Shown in pieces: positions 32,551 to 44,439 of a DNA stretch of 64,000 nt (position 1 is its first letter; each line of letters opens with the position of its first letter). The DNA is from Solicoccozyma terricola (lineage: Eukaryota > Basidiomycota > Tremellomycetes > Filobasidiales > Piskurozymaceae), in the NCBI GenBank assembly GCA_001600875.1, contig BCLD01000024.1, positions 106,457-170,456 on the forward strand. Direction: 5' to 3'. The notes under the pieces were generated by a model. It made no database searches, was not told where the DNA came from, and was given only the letters and a program-made list of their open reading frames with translations. The position numbers and the translations under genes were made by a program.

Positions 32551-33553
32551 CCGAGGTAGTGGAGCCAACGCAGAGTTGGAAAAGACGAAGTGGGTTGGAC
32601 GCTTCCTAGATCCCCTCTCGACGTAATCCCACTTAGACGAGCACATCGTCGCCACCAACACTTTACATTCGACGATGAAAGTCCAGCGGTCAACAAGCAG
32701 ATTGTCGCCATGAATACCCCAGAGTCACATGCCCTAGGTCTCACATCAAAATAGACTCAACACGCCGTGTATGTCAAAATGAAGGAAGCTTGATCACAAT
32801 CCACTCCTAATCTCCGTGGGCGCTCATCTGACTAGCAGGATCCACATCGAGCTTTTCTCCCTTGCGTGGATCAAAGATGGTGGAAAGCAATCGTTTGTCA
32901 CCGCCCCTGTGACCAGTCAAGTCCATCTCGACCTCAACGTTGTCAGGCTTCTTCGACAATGGCCGGGCGACTATGCTTTGGCCACCGGCGTTCCGGGGAC
33001 TGTCAAGGAAGGATTCTCAGACCTCGTTAGCAGAGTTAATACGGATATCGGACAATGAGGACTGAGACGCATGCCTTGGTGACATGAATGGAACCGGGGC
33101 CAATACGAGCCTCTTCACAGAGCTCGAGGTGTGTCTATTCAATGACCTCGAGCTCCAGCCTTCCATGACTGCCGTTAAACATGACGCAGTAGCTTGTGAA
33201 TCAAGGCATGTTTTAGAGTTCTCTCATGCTCCCAGCAATATCAGATTCAAACGAGGACATGCTGGATGTTACGGAGCTAGTCACTTGTTGTGATCGCGTA
33301 CCTTATCGATGACTACTGAAGTGCGTCCAAATTCGGATAAAAGCACGGCAACGCTTTCATGGTTTCCGTGAGTTCGCTTCCCTAAGCTGGCTCTTCCTTC
33401 TCGACCATTTTGACGCTTTGCTGGCTGATGATAGGTCATACCTTTTTGTGCAGATCCAATCCACGTCTGTCATTCTGCCGATGGCCTCCCCGATTTATCC
33501 AGCTCTAGCAGCTAGACTGTCGTGCAAACTCTGTCGATCATCCCAGCTCTGGT
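32551..33553. other. No gene recognised
   Basis: About 1 kb between the NACHT and patatin relics. It may hold degraded NLR sequence but shows no motif I can name. Confidence 0.35.
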
Positions 33554-33736
33554 GTGGCCAAGACGGATACTTCCCGAACTAGCCGCCCGCTGCGCATACT
33601 CTTCTTTGAAGGCCGCGGGATACGTGGACTCGCTTCGCTCTTCGCTGTACAAGACCTCATGGATCGGAACAAAGTAAGGAAGAACTTGGCGGAGATGCCT
33701 GTGCCGTTCGAGTGCTTTGGCCTCACGACAGATTAA
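33554..33736 (+). pseudogene. Patatin-like phospholipase domain, N-terminal fragment
   Basis: The frame PLRILFFEGRGIRGLASLFA, then VQDLMDRNKVRKNLAEMP and CFGLTTD-stop, matches the start of the patatin domain (oxyanion motif GGGIRG, here GRGIRG). The catalytic GTSTGG should follow CF(D)L but is replaced by a stop. Patatin is a common N-terminal effector of fungal NACHT or NB-ARC proteins, so this may have belonged to the same NLR class as the relic 1 kb upstream. Confidence 0.7.
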
Positions 33737-34869
33737 GAGTCGCACATGCCTTAACAGCAACAAATCGCTCCCTCCAGCCCACTCAAGACAAACTTCACAT
33801 CTACTGCCCGTCGTCTTGTGCCACCAGAACGACTCGCTATGCAGCTTCACGAGCGTCTACCTGGCCTGAAACCCCTCGGCAACATGACCTTTTGTGATCA
33901 ACTCCAGGCAATCGACACAGATATCCTGCGAGCTGACTAGGACTTGGGATTCTTTCATCTCTGCCTAAATATTTAACCAGCCGTTTGACACAGGGATGGA
34001 GCTGGAACCGGGTTTGGGGCACGCAAATAGTTGAGAAGTGCAAGCACAGCATCAGTGGCAGTGCAACCGCCCAGCGAAGGTGGGATACAGCAGCCGCCGT
34101 TGAGGGTCTGGACCACCAGGACAATGAGGAAGATGCCGGGAAGTGTTGATTCGTGGAACCACGGGTAACCATAGGCCAGCCGGGGTCATTCAGCAGTCTT
34201 GCCCTGGCAGCTCGGGAAGAATGCCGAGGCAGCGAGATAACTCCTTTTCTCCCTTGCCTGGAAGATACCGATCGGAACATCCCGACCTGTGTGTCCAAGC
34301 GAGAGAAGGCACTTTGATTACCAATCTTTCCGTACCGCATCTCGCAGCAACCGCCGACGCCCTTCGTCGCACTTTCGGACACTTACTTTCGTGCGCGGAA
34401 GTCGCCTCCACCTGCTTCTTTCTTTAGCTTTCTGAGGGCGATTTCGTTGTTTGGAGTTCTTAGTTTTGGCCGAGATTTTCGACTGCCGCAGGAAATCACC
34501 GGGCTCCCAGGATCTCCACTTGGGACCGCTAGGTTCTGTTCACTGTGGTGCCGGGGACCTCAATTGGGCCCTGAGAATCTCCACCTCTGACCTTGAGAGT
34601 TACCTTGCTCCAAGTTGCCTTAGTGTCGCTACGGCTTAGGGGCGTGGGGGTAGTCACATTGAATCAACAGGGACGCTCCTGTGACCCGGTCCGCTCCGGC
34701 TGGACACAGAGACAACCTCATTGTTTCTGTTGTTAATTGAAGAAGAGCTGATCATTCAGTCCATTGGCTTTCGTCTCTTTTCTTGTCCAACAAAGACGAG
34801 GTTAGTCGATAACACCACACCACACATTACCTTCCAATTCATGAAACGCTGAGAAACACCAGAAACACC
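33737..34869. other. No gene recognised
   Basis: Frames on both strands, none with motifs. The last 130 bp are presumably the promoter of the transporter fragment at 34870. Confidence 0.4.
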
Positions 34870-35590
34870 ATGAGCGAGCACTCCAAGGACACCGAGGGCG
34901 AAAACAAGGGTTCCGCCTCTCACCTCGATCAACCAGTCCATGGTCATGCAACTCCTCACATCGATGATGGACACCACCACCACCGTTATGTCGGCAAGGG
35001 TGATGCTGCTATGAAGGTTTTGGCTGATGCTCACCAGAGGGTGCAGATGACGGACGAGCAGGTAAGTAGCATTGAATTAGATCATGTATTGTCACTAATA
35101 TAGGACTCCCTATTATATCCCATGATCACGTGGCGCAGAGCGAAATCGTCAAGCGTAAGATTGACCGACGCATCCTTCCTATCCTCATGTGGGTTTACTT
35201 CTTGCAAGTGAGTTGTTCTAGTCCCCTTGGAAACCATCGCTGGACACTATACTGACCTGGGATTCCCGATCAGATCCTCGACAAAGTGAGTCTTGCTTCA
35301 AACTTGGCCAAAAGCGATGTGGTCAGCTGCTCCGCCGTGGGCATGGTCGTTCGAGACCCACCGCCTGGTGGTTGGACGCTATGGGGTGTCTTGGCCTAAC
35401 TTCAGGTATCCTTGAAAAGATGAAGCTGACGCCTATGCCTTCTGGGACAGTCGTGCATTGGTTATGGAGCCACCTTCGGCATGCAGACGGAAGCGGTGAG
35501 TCGATGTGAATTGACGACAGTCAAACCGACGCGACTATTCATCCCATTCACTTGATTGCTTCTCCAGCACCTCGTTGGAACCCAGTACGC
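34870..35590 (+). pseudogene. Anion:cation symporter (DAL5-like MFS), N-terminal fragment
   Basis: Exons 34870-35061, 35139-35207, 35274-35285 (12 nt, ILDK), 35451-35495 and 35568 to about 35590 are all in phase. After a His-rich acidic N-terminus they give SEIVKRKIDRRILPILMWVY, then FLQILDKSCIGYGATFGMQ and TEAHLVGTQYA. This is the hallmark TM1 region of allantoate/nicotinate permease-like carriers (KRxDxRxLPxL, LQxLDK, EAHLxGxQYxxxxSIFY). Similarity breaks after QYA, where a GH3 enzyme begins in a different frame. About a quarter of the carrier is present. Confidence 0.8.
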
Positions 35591-37102
35591 AGTGTCCCAA
35601 TGTCTAGAGTCGATGATATGGCGACCCAGATCCTCGGTGCATGGTATCTCGTCGGACAAGATCAACCGGGGTACCCTGCTGTCACTTTCGACGCCTTTAG
35701 AACGGGTGGAATCAACAACTCGAACGTCAACGTCCAGCACGATCATGGGTGTCTCACAAGGAAGATCGGAGCGGCGTCCACCGTTCTCCTGAAGAATGAG
35801 CGGGAGATCCTGCCCCTGATGGCGCCCTCGAGCATCGTCCTGATAGGAAGCGACGCTGGACCATCCTCTCGAGGGCCGAACAGATACCCTGATCGTGGGG
35901 GTGACCAAGGCACTCTTGCCATGGGTTGGGGAAGCGGGACAGCTCAGTTCCCGTACCTCATCTCCCCACTCGAAGCGATCCAAGCGTGGGCCATCGGTGA
36001 CAACACTCTGGTGAACTGGACGACTATGATCTCCCGAATGCCCAAATCGCAGCGTCCCAGGCCGACGTGGCCATCGTGTTCATCAACTGGGACTCTGGGG
36101 AAGAGTACATCGTCGTGTACGGGAACGTGGGAGATCGAAACAACCTCACCGCGTGGCACGGTGGAGATGATCTCGTCCTCGCGGTCGCTAAAAACTGCTC
36201 GAATGTCGTCGTCGTGGTGCATTCGGTCGGCCCGCTGATCATCGAGCGGTGGGTCGATCATCCGAATGTCACCGCGATCTTGTTCGCCGGTTTGCCGGGA
36301 CAGGAATCCGGCAATTCGCTCGTCGACATCCTGTATGGCGAATACAACGCGTCGGCAAGGCTCCCATACACGATCGCGAATGAAACCGATTACCCGGCGC
36401 AAATCGTGTACGTGAGCACCGATGTTGATCCAATGCCTCACGTACCCTACACCGAGAAACTCGAGATCGACTATCGTCACTTTCTCGCACACAACATCAC
36501 CCCGAGGTATGGATTCGGGTACGGACTTTCGTATACGACGTTTGAGATCAGTGATTCGAGGGTGGAACAATGGGTGCGCGGTGGGAGAGCGGGCAACCCG
36601 GGAAAAGGCTGGAGGGGATTGGTTCGTCGCGCCTGTCATTGGATCGTCTGTGGCTACCGAGTGAGTGGATTGATAAAAGATTTAGGTAACAAGCTGACCT
36701 TGTTCCCCCAGACTTCACAAGAAACGTTGGGCTGTATCCGTGGATGTCACCAACACTGGTCCGGTGGATGGTTGCGAGATTCCCCAGCTATACGTCGGGT
36801 TTCTACCTCATGCTGGTGAACCGGTGAGTAGGCCGGCCGATTCGGGTGCACCCGAGCTCATCCTGTTCCCCCACAGCCCAGACTCCTCCGTGGCTACACT
36901 CGTATCAACCTGCAATCGAACTGCACTCAGACAGTCACTTCAAACTCTCTCGGTACGATTTATCGATCGGGATGTCGTGCGACAGCGTTGGCGGATTGTA
37001 CAAGGGGCTCACACGATGTGGGTGGGCGGGAAGGGGGCGTTTGATGACGGGGCAGTTGAAGGTGTGCTGAAGTGGGGGGAGATATACCCTGATCATCGAT
37101 GA
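35590..37102 (+). pseudogene. GH3 beta-glucosidase, C-terminal part, frameshifted
   Basis: It begins at the GH3 motif VDDMATQILGAWYLVGQD and runs through TVLLKNEREILPL, IVLIGSDAG, ADVAIVFINWDSGEEY, GDRNNLTAWH, ILFAGLPGQESGNSLVDILY, GFGYGLSYTTFE and, after an intron (36661-36711), the fibronectin-III-like tail DVTNTGPVDGCEIPQLYVGF. This covers the end of the TIM-barrel region, the (alpha/beta)6 sandwich and the FnIII domain. The barrel with the Asp nucleophile is missing. The frame shifts near 36010 (DDYDLPNAQI) and at least twice in the last 150 bp (FKLSRYDLSI / WDVVRQRW). The 5' end abuts the permease fragment out of frame. Confidence 0.8.
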
Positions 37103-37204
37103 ACGGACACTCTAACGTTTTATAATCAACGGACGTTTTACGTTTTTAAATCGATACATGGATATGGCTCATCTAGGTCTTGCAATACAACCTTGACAGG
37201 CAAG

Positions 37205-39018
37205 TCACGGATCATCCTTTGGCCCAGGCAGCAGAGGGCATTCTGCCGGCAGATTTAGTCCTGCCCATGTGCAATAGTCTCGTTTCCGACGTGCAAACTC
37301 CCATATCCAATCCACTAGCATGAAAGGGAAACCCCGACTCCAGTTTTCTGCGGGGCCACCACATCAGGATTCAGCAGTCGTTGGGAGGGTAATTGCGGGC
37401 GTACTCACCGACCCACCACCGTACAACGGGCACACGGAGGACCACGGTATGCCACCGAAACCAGTTCGGTTCATACGCCACCTTGACCGTCGGATTCATG
37501 TATATCCGCGGTCGCCGTGCCGGATCGCTGTGCAGGCGATGAATGTCGTAGCTGAACAAGAAACACTCGCTGTGATCGCAGGCGTCAAAGTATGACTCGT
37601 GGAATCGTATCGGCAGGTGGAGCGGTGGTGATATGCGGGATCCGGGGTATGTAGCTGAGAGGTATTGTCAGCGACCGCAACCATTTTTGCGTCCAACATC
37701 AACTTACAGTTGTCGACCATCTTCCACCCTCGTGATTGTAGATTGCGTGGCCGCCACATGTATGGGCCTGTAGGAAAGACGACGGCTCCATTCCAACACG
37801 TAACAACCTCGAACGGTAGCTCCTTTCTGACTCGGCGGATGGTCGGTCGATGCTTGACGTATGGCCAGAATGCGCGGAATGGAGATCCACAGATGTCTCG
37901 AGCGACCCAGGTGTCGTAACCGCCTGTGAGGAGGGCGTGTCAGTGGCTGTGACTTGGTTTCCCACCCTCTACTCACCCGACCAACCATAATCCATCGCAC
38001 ACGCCAGATCGTAATCCGGTGGCAGAGTTTGATCCCCATCCAGCCGTGTCGCCAGCAGTCGTACTATACTCTGGTACGTATAGTACACGTCGTTGAGGAA
38101 GATGACCTTTGTAAACGTGTGATAATCCTCGAGTCGAACGGTGGCATTATCGCTCGCGATCGGTTCCAGCGCTTGATTGCGTACTTCGGCGAGCAGTCCT
38201 ATCCGTTCCGGTGCGGTGTTGTAAGGCCACCAGGAGGGGTTGTCTTCCATGATGATGCGGTGAGGGATGTTTGCATGTTCCAGCCGTCGTGCAAAGTCCC
38301 CCAGTAGTTGTTTCGTGTTGTCCTTGCTGTTGCCCTCGACGATGGAGATGAAGACGTTGCGTGGACCGACTGTGGGGCTGTTGGCGTTAGTGCGTCGACG
38401 GAGGGGATATCGCGGACACTCACGATGAGCAGACAGCTGCAGGAGCTCCGCCGACCAAGCAGGAAATACGCCCTCGTTGTTGTGCAGGTTGGCAGCGATG
38501 AGATACCGTTCAGCAACATCCGGGATCGATCGATGCAAGGCTGGCAAACCCTCCGGCGTCGGTACAACGCCCAGACTCGCCCAGTAGAGGATCATCACCG
38601 TCGATGCCACCAGACAAAGACGACGTCCAATCGACCATGCATGGGGCTCCCAGATAACCCTCCTAGCCTGCCACAAGTTGACCACGGTCCACGTAGTGAG
38701 GGAGACGAGCCCGCCGATGAAGATGGGTACGGTGTTGGGGAAAGGGTATATGCAGAAGATCACCGTCGTCCATGAGATGCCGAGGAGGAGATAGCAGATG
38801 ATAGGGATGTACCGTGCGAGCAACGAGGACGGGGACGAGGAGGACTCTGGCAGGTCATCATCGGATTCGCAATCGCCATACTCGCCATCCAGGTATTCCA
38901 CCGTCACTTCGAACGCCTGGTACCCGCTGTTTGCGCGGAACCTCTGAGAGAGTCCCAGAACGGCGGATCGCACTCGTTCCCGTCTCATGTTGAGGAGTAG
39001 TCTGCCATTGTTGGGCAT
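37205..39018 (-). CDS. Alpha-1,3-mannosyltransferase, GT69 (CMT1/CAP59 family)
   Basis: Five exons, 39018-38424, 38369-37977, 37923-37708, 37654-37409 and 37347-37205, give 530 residues with all phases consistent. The N-terminal region has about three hydrophobic segments (LLARYIPIICYLLLG, VPIFIGGLVSLTTW, LCLVASTVMILYWA), suggesting a Golgi membrane anchor. The lumenal part has the family core NVFISIVEGNSKDNTKQLL, then TFTKVIFLNDVYY, DYDLACAMDYGW, NGAVVFPTGPY, SECFLFSYDIHRL and NPTVKVAYE. GT69 enzymes transfer mannose in alpha-1,3 linkage to capsule or cell-surface glycans in basidiomycete yeasts and occur widely in fungi. No interruption is seen. It sits between the GH3 relic and a copia element, so it is one of the few intact genes here. 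Confidence 0.92.
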
Positions 39019-39286
39019 GTATGGGGTTGAGGTTGCGCGAGATGCAGCTGAGCTGGGCGGTGCAAATAAACAAGTGCAAGTCGCAGTCGGGTGCTCACGT
39101 GGCTAGCTGTGGGGCCGTAACAACAGGAGGTCCAGTAGCTTCTAGTACTGGCCATAGGAAGAGAGTCGGTTCGATGGAATGCGTCATGTCTCATTCTCCA
39201 CTCATCTGTCTGTCAGATAGAATCTATCTAGGCTCAGCACTCTATACCTATAGTCACAGAGGCTAAGAGAGAGATCTTCCAGAGAT
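39019..39286. other. Upstream region of GT69 and possible copia 3' LTR remnant
   Basis: The tract about 39190-39286 (including TCTATACCTATAGTC and an AGATCT-TCCAG-AGATCT hairpin) lies directly 3' of the copia RNase H on the minus strand, where the 3' LTR would be. LTR ends are not clear. Confidence 0.3.
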
Positions 39287-41500
39287 CTAACTCTGGGTGC
39301 ACAAAGAACAAGATGGGACGCTTTTCAGGTCACTTGGTTCCGACACCACGTGATTTCCGACACTCCCACTCGTACCAGCTTCAGTTCTCTTGGCAACTCC
39401 TATTCGACCCCTGAGATTAGTGAACTGTTCAGCCGGCAGTCCTTTCGTAAGGACGTCGGCCTCATTGTCCTTGGAGGTGATATGGTCCAGTGAGATTGTC
39501 TTGTCCTCTCGCTTCTCACGCAAGTAATTAGTCCTGATGTCGAAATGTTTGGTACCAGTATGATTGTGAGGGTGCTTTGCAAGAAGGACTGCTCCCATGT
39601 TGTCGTTAAGAATTGGCAACGGGTCGCCGGTAGTCAGGCCTGGAGATGGTGGCTGCATAGAGGACAGCACCTGCAATTTGAGGGTACGGGAGGTCCTTTG
39701 CATCCTGAAATTCTTCGTCTGTTGCAATGACTGGTCGGAATCCGCTTGGTAGGGGTGTACGTGTTGGATTGCAGTTTGCCAAGTTGTACTTCTCCAGCAG
39801 GGCTTCGACATAGTGTTCCTGGGAGATGTAGAGTTTCCTATTCGGTCGGTCTCGATAGACATTGAAACCTAGGAAGTATCCTACGGGTCCGGCATCTGAG
39901 CATTCGAATTGTTGGTTCAATTGGCTTTTGAACTCCGTGAGCTCTTCCATGTTGTTGCCAGCAATGAGTTGATCGTCGACATGTACGGATAACATGAGAA
40001 GGTTGCCGTCTTTACGTCGAACATAGACACACGAGTCCGCGGTAGTCGGAACCATTCCTGTCGATCGGAGCCATTTGTCGAGGGCTTGGTTGAAGACCCT
40101 TGGAGACTGCTTGAGGCCATAAAGCGATTTGTTAAGCCGTAGGACATTGTTGGCCGGAATGTCGCTTCCATCTGGTGGTGTAAGGTAGATCAGCTTGTCG
40201 ATGATACCATTCAGGAAGGCTCCCTTGATGTCGACTTGGTGACATTCGAGATCGAGATGATTGACAATTGAAAGGAATACCCGGATGGCGTCTTTATGTG
40301 CAACCGTTGCGAAGAGTAGTCTTTGCCTTCAATCTGTCGAAACCCTTTGACTACGTACCGGGCCTTGTACGTTGAAGGCAGTCCAGTTGAACCGTCGATT
40401 TTCCGGGTGAATACCCACTTGCCATCCAGGGTTCGCTGGCCCTCGTTCTTGACTGCTTCCCAAACGCCATAGTGCTTCATCTTGTCGAGTTCCTCATCCA
40501 TGGCTTTCGACCAGTGTGGCCACTCGCTCGATTCCTGTGCCTTTTGGTAAGTCTGAGGGATGTTGGTGGCTGAGAGAGCGGCGGTGAAGGCGGCATATGC
40601 GATGGCGGCATATCGTGCTGGAGGTCCTCGCACCCTCCCGCTATGCCTTGGTCCTGCTGGTTCATCATCTTCGGATTCTACATCAACATCCGAGGGTCCG
40701 GACTAGGTGCTGGTGATCGGTTAGAATCGAGGGTCTTCCTCGTACACCCACCCAGGGTATCTTGGGCCAGGTGGATTCACAATGTTATCAGCAGGAGGTT
40801 CCACTGGCTCTTGCATTGGTAATGTTGGGCCTTCCTCCTCATCTTCCGATTCCTCAGCATCTGAGGCATATTCCCACTGGCTCTGAGGTGACACTGTTGG
40901 TGTTGGAATGGGCTTGCTTGGTGGTGAAGGTGCCACGTCAACCTCTTCTCGTGAAAATTTGACATCACGCGAGTCTATGGTCTTTGTCTTGGTGATATCC
41001 AGCACACGGTAATGTGTTGTTCCGGGCTGGTATCCCAGCAGTCGGCCCTCAAGATACCTGGGTTGGAGCTTGCTCTTGGCATTGTAGTTGTGGTAGAAAA
41101 CCTTGGCTCCAAATGGTTGAAGATGGTCCATCCGAGGTAGCCGACCATACCATAGCTCTTCTGGTGATTTCTTTTGTTTCTTACCAGGGATTCGGTTGCG
41201 GGTGTTGACCGAATAGGTAGCTGTGTCTACCCAGAATTCATCCTCTAGTTTGCTGTCCAGTAGGAGAGTCCTCATGTCATTTGCGATGGTGAGATGTGTT
41301 CGTTCGACTCGACCATTTTGCGCATGAGCCGTCGGCGGAGTGTAGTGGTGTTCAATGCCCTTTGATTGAAGGTAGGTCTCTAAGTCGATTGACTTGAACT
41401 CTCCACCTAGGTCTGACCTGACTTCCTTGACGCTGGTGCCCAGCTGGTTCTCGACTAGTCTGACATACTCAATAATCTTGCTCGTGGCTTCTGACTGTCC
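39287..41500 (-). mobile_element. Ty1/copia pol: integrase, reverse transcriptase, RNase H (degenerate)
   Basis: Read right to left: the integrase core end (EVRSDLGGEF, YTPPTAHAQNGRVERTH, WYGRLPRMDHLQPFGAK); a proline/acidic linker interrupted by two in-frame stops (about 40721 and 40706); the RT start (WSKAMDEELDKMKHYGVWE, TYKARYVVKGFRQIEGKDY); a frame change near 40315; RT proper (HQVDIKGAFLNG, LNKSLYGLKQSPR, the catalytic HVDDQLIAGN near 39975); a further frame change; and RNase H with TKHFDIRTNYLRE and TKGLPAEQF. Gag, protease and the first part of integrase are missing. The 5' end is joined at about 41497-41500 to a sugar-transporter fragment on the other strand. It is not autonomous as it stands. 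Confidence 0.85.
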
Positions 41501-41828
41501 CTTACATGCTGAATACGACTGCACTCAACTGGGGACTGAAGACCGCCTGGTTCTACGTCGGGCTCGGTATTCCGGCCACGATCGCCGTTTGGTTCTTGAT
41601 GCCGGAGACTTCAGGGTGAGTGAGATGAGACCCACTTCCCTGGTGGAAGCGAAGAGGGAAGGGTGCAGTCGCTGATGCCTGAGACTCTCGCTGCCGAATT
41701 TCAGACGATCGGCCGCCGAACTGGACGAGCTATTCGAGGCCAAAGTCAAGCCCTGGCGATTCAAGTCCACTGAAACCTCTATTCGGAAGGCTGCCAAGCA
41801 GCAAGGAACGCTTACTGCCCATGTTTGA
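41497..41828 (+). pseudogene. MFS sugar transporter, C-terminal fragment
   Basis: Exon 41497-41615 encodes VPYMLNTTALNWGLKTAWFY and VGLGIPATIAVWFLMPETSG. After an 89-nt intron, 41705-41828 encodes RSAAELDELFEAKVKPWRFK and a tail ending at TGA 41828. The last TM with the PETxG(R)xxAELDELFE signature is diagnostic of hexose/maltose-type (alpha-glucoside) H+ symporters. Everything before this helix is missing: copia integrase (other strand) starts exactly there. Confidence 0.85.
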
Positions 41829-42884
41829 TGTGCCAAGGCCAAGCGGAGTAGCAGATGAGGTGCGGAAACGGCCGTTGATTCGAAAATCCGTCGGCTTGTG
41901 ATATGTAAATGAGTAAGAGTTTCAGTCGCAATATGTGGTCTTTTGTGGCGCCCCATAGCAATGTCGCCTCCTGCAACAACCTGCACTTGACATTCTGGAG
42001 AATATTCATATCCTATGTTGGCTTGACGACCTTTGCCCTGGGAATTGTGCATTCAATCGATTCTCTGGCTTTTTTGTTTGAAATGGGGTGCCATGGCGCA
42101 CGGTCTGCTGTGACATGTCCCCACAATTGAAATTTTTTGAAGATCCCCATGGTGGACGTCTCTTGAAATGACCCCCCTGCGTCAAACATAAGGAGGCCTT
42201 CTCGGCATCGGGCAAAGTAGCTGGCTCTAGAGGAACGCCATTTGGATGCACCAACGAGATGGTCGGCTAGTGTGCGTATGTCAGAAGTCGAGAGAGATTG
42301 CTGAAGGTTGGGCGGCTACTTGAAAGCAACATATGTGTCCCTCTACAGCGCAAAGGTAAAATAATATCACTGACGCAAGTTCCACGCGGGGTGGTGCCTG
42401 GAAGCCTGCGCGATGCAAGTTCATTGCCAGAACCTGACCCCAAAGATCAACATCCCAGCATACGGGCTTTGTAGCTGGTCCTGTTCTGGTAAAATTGTTC
42501 TCGTCGTCGTCCACGTTCGTTTTCCATGAATCCATGATACGTACAGATTGTACCACCACTTGCCACAGGGGATCGCGCATCTCCCTATCACAGCTACAGC
42601 AAGCTGATGGTTCTTGAAGGATGGTTGGAGGAACTTTCACCATGCTCCGGTGTGTCAAAGCTCCGTCCAGGGTGCTCTGCTATTCACTCGCAGTTGACCG
42701 TGTCGGACACTTTCGCGGATGTTATTGCCACTGGCAAACGCGGAGAATTAGAATTGGCGGACAATCGCGGTGGGACGAAGATGGACCGCAGCAGCAGCTA
42801 CCGGCTGCCATGTTAAGAACAAGATTGGGGTGTCGGGGGCAAGCATCGCCTGGGCAACTCAAACCGCAGACTTTACACCCTGTC
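41829..42884. other. No gene recognised
   Basis: About 1 kb between the transporter fragment and the GH78 start. A short plus-strand coding-like stretch near 42117-42270 has no recognised motif. Confidence 0.4.
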
Positions 42885-43860
42885 ATGCTCGTAACTATCT
42901 CTCGTGTGTCTGTCGAACATCACGAGTCCGGCCTTGGGATCGGCACTCCTGAACCTCGCCTCTCTTGGCGCTTTGACGGTGACCTCCAAGATTAGACACA
43001 GAGGAGACGACATTGTGGTAACTCGGGTAGATGGTAGGCACGAGTATCACGTCGACTCGCCAGATTCCGTCTTAGTGCCTTGGCCCTGCCGATCGCTGGC
43101 GTCTCGTGAGGCTGTGATCGTGGAGGTCCGCAGCCATGGGAGCACATCGACCGCATGGACAAGCCTGAACGTGGAGGCCGATCTGCTGAGTGGTGGAGAC
43201 TGGAGGGCGGTACCGGTTTCTTGCAAGCCTCAGGCTTTGAATGGTCCCAAGCAACCCTTCCCGCCATTGTACCGTCGGCAAGCCCTCAAACTGTCGCCTC
43301 TATATCACTGCTTTGGGTGTCTACGAGGTCTCCATCCACGGTCGACGAGTCGGCGACCATGTTCTCGCCCCCGGCTGGACCGACTACAAGCACCATCTGA
43401 ACTTTCAGACTTTTGACGTGACCGATCATCTTCAGACTGGTCATAACCTCATTGAGGCCTACGTAGGAGAGGGGTGGTTCACTTGCCGTTTGGGCTTCAG
43501 GGGCGGTGTGCGTAACATCTACGGAAACCACAACGGTCTGTTGGCGCAACTAGAGGTTGATGGAGAGATTTTGATCAAAACCTACGACAGCTGGGAATGG
43601 TCTTACGGATCTATCATCTCATCGGAGATCTACGACGGCGAGGTCTACGAATCTCAAGCTCGACCAGACGAAATGTCTTGGCGACCTACCGAGGTCCTCC
43701 CATTTCCTTCCTCCCAGCTCATATCCTCTGACACGCCCCCGATTCGGCGTACCGAGGAGGTGGCTGCCAAAGAGATCATCAGGACGCCCAAGGGCAAGCT
43801 GGTTGTCGACTTTGGTCAAAATCTAGTTGGTTGGGTTAGGTGGTCTTTCGACTGGGAATT
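42885..43860 (+). pseudogene. GH78 alpha-L-rhamnosidase, N-terminal part, broken
   Basis: It starts at ATG 42885: MLVTISRVSVEHHESGLGIG with TPEPRLSWRFDGD, the N-terminal beta-sandwich start of fungal GH78 enzymes. Then come SVLVPWPCRSLASREAV, AWTSLNVEADLLSGGDW, RLYITALGVYEVSIHGRRVG, LAPGWTDYKHHLNFQTFDVT, IEAYVGEGWFTCRLGFRGG, RTPKGKLVVDFGQNLVGWVR. A TAG at 42993-42995 stands where WTQ is expected, the frame changes just after it and again between 43230 and 43280. The (alpha/alpha)6 catalytic barrel is entirely missing after about 43860. The enzyme would release terminal rhamnose from plant glycosides. Confidence 0.8.
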
Positions 43861-44439
43861 CGCCCGGTCACGAGTAAGTCACGTTTCGGAACCGCCCCTT
43901 TGTCAACTCTCAACACAGTGGCGAATGACTCGACCTGGCGTTTTCTCGGTCGAGTGGATTTAGATCCCAGCGGAGGCCGAGTGTGTGTAGCCTCTGGCTT
44001 CCCGATATATTGGTTTGAGTCCACCCTCGACCTCCCTGCCGCAAGCCACCTGGGACAATGACTAGACGTACACAATAGTCGATCAAAGGGACCACCTTAG
44101 AGTCTTTACACTAATAAAGATATTCGAGGCGAATGATCTGATTCGATATCCTTTCGAACGTGGCAAGGGAAACGTCACAGAAGCTCGCCGCTCTCCAAAG
44201 CCAGAGTCGCATTCAGGTTAATCAATTTCAAACACCCGTAATACCAAGGTTCGAGCCATCACAATCCAATTGCTGTTACCGGTTTGCCGCAGAATACATC
44301 AATGTGAACACAGGACAAACGTCAACCTCGACACAGAAACCGCACCATCAGCCGGCCGCAGAGCACTACAGCAGGCTACCCAGCAAGCGAGACTCTCAGG
44401 TAATCACAGCAATAGATCAGCCTCAGTTTTCCAACTCTC
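43861..44439. other. No gene recognised
   Basis: Sequence between the GH78 truncation point and the copia RNase H piece. One frame (43840-44061) ends ...VCVASGFPIYWFESTLDL, which I cannot place. Confidence 0.35.

Noticed and set aside
34870..37102. A functional permease-glucosidase fusion protein
   Set aside because: The two parts are in different frames at the join and the GH3 part has further frameshifts and no nucleophile domain.
39606..41500. An active copia element
   Set aside because: Two in-frame stops, at least two frame changes, missing Gag/protease and no LTR pair make it non-autonomous.
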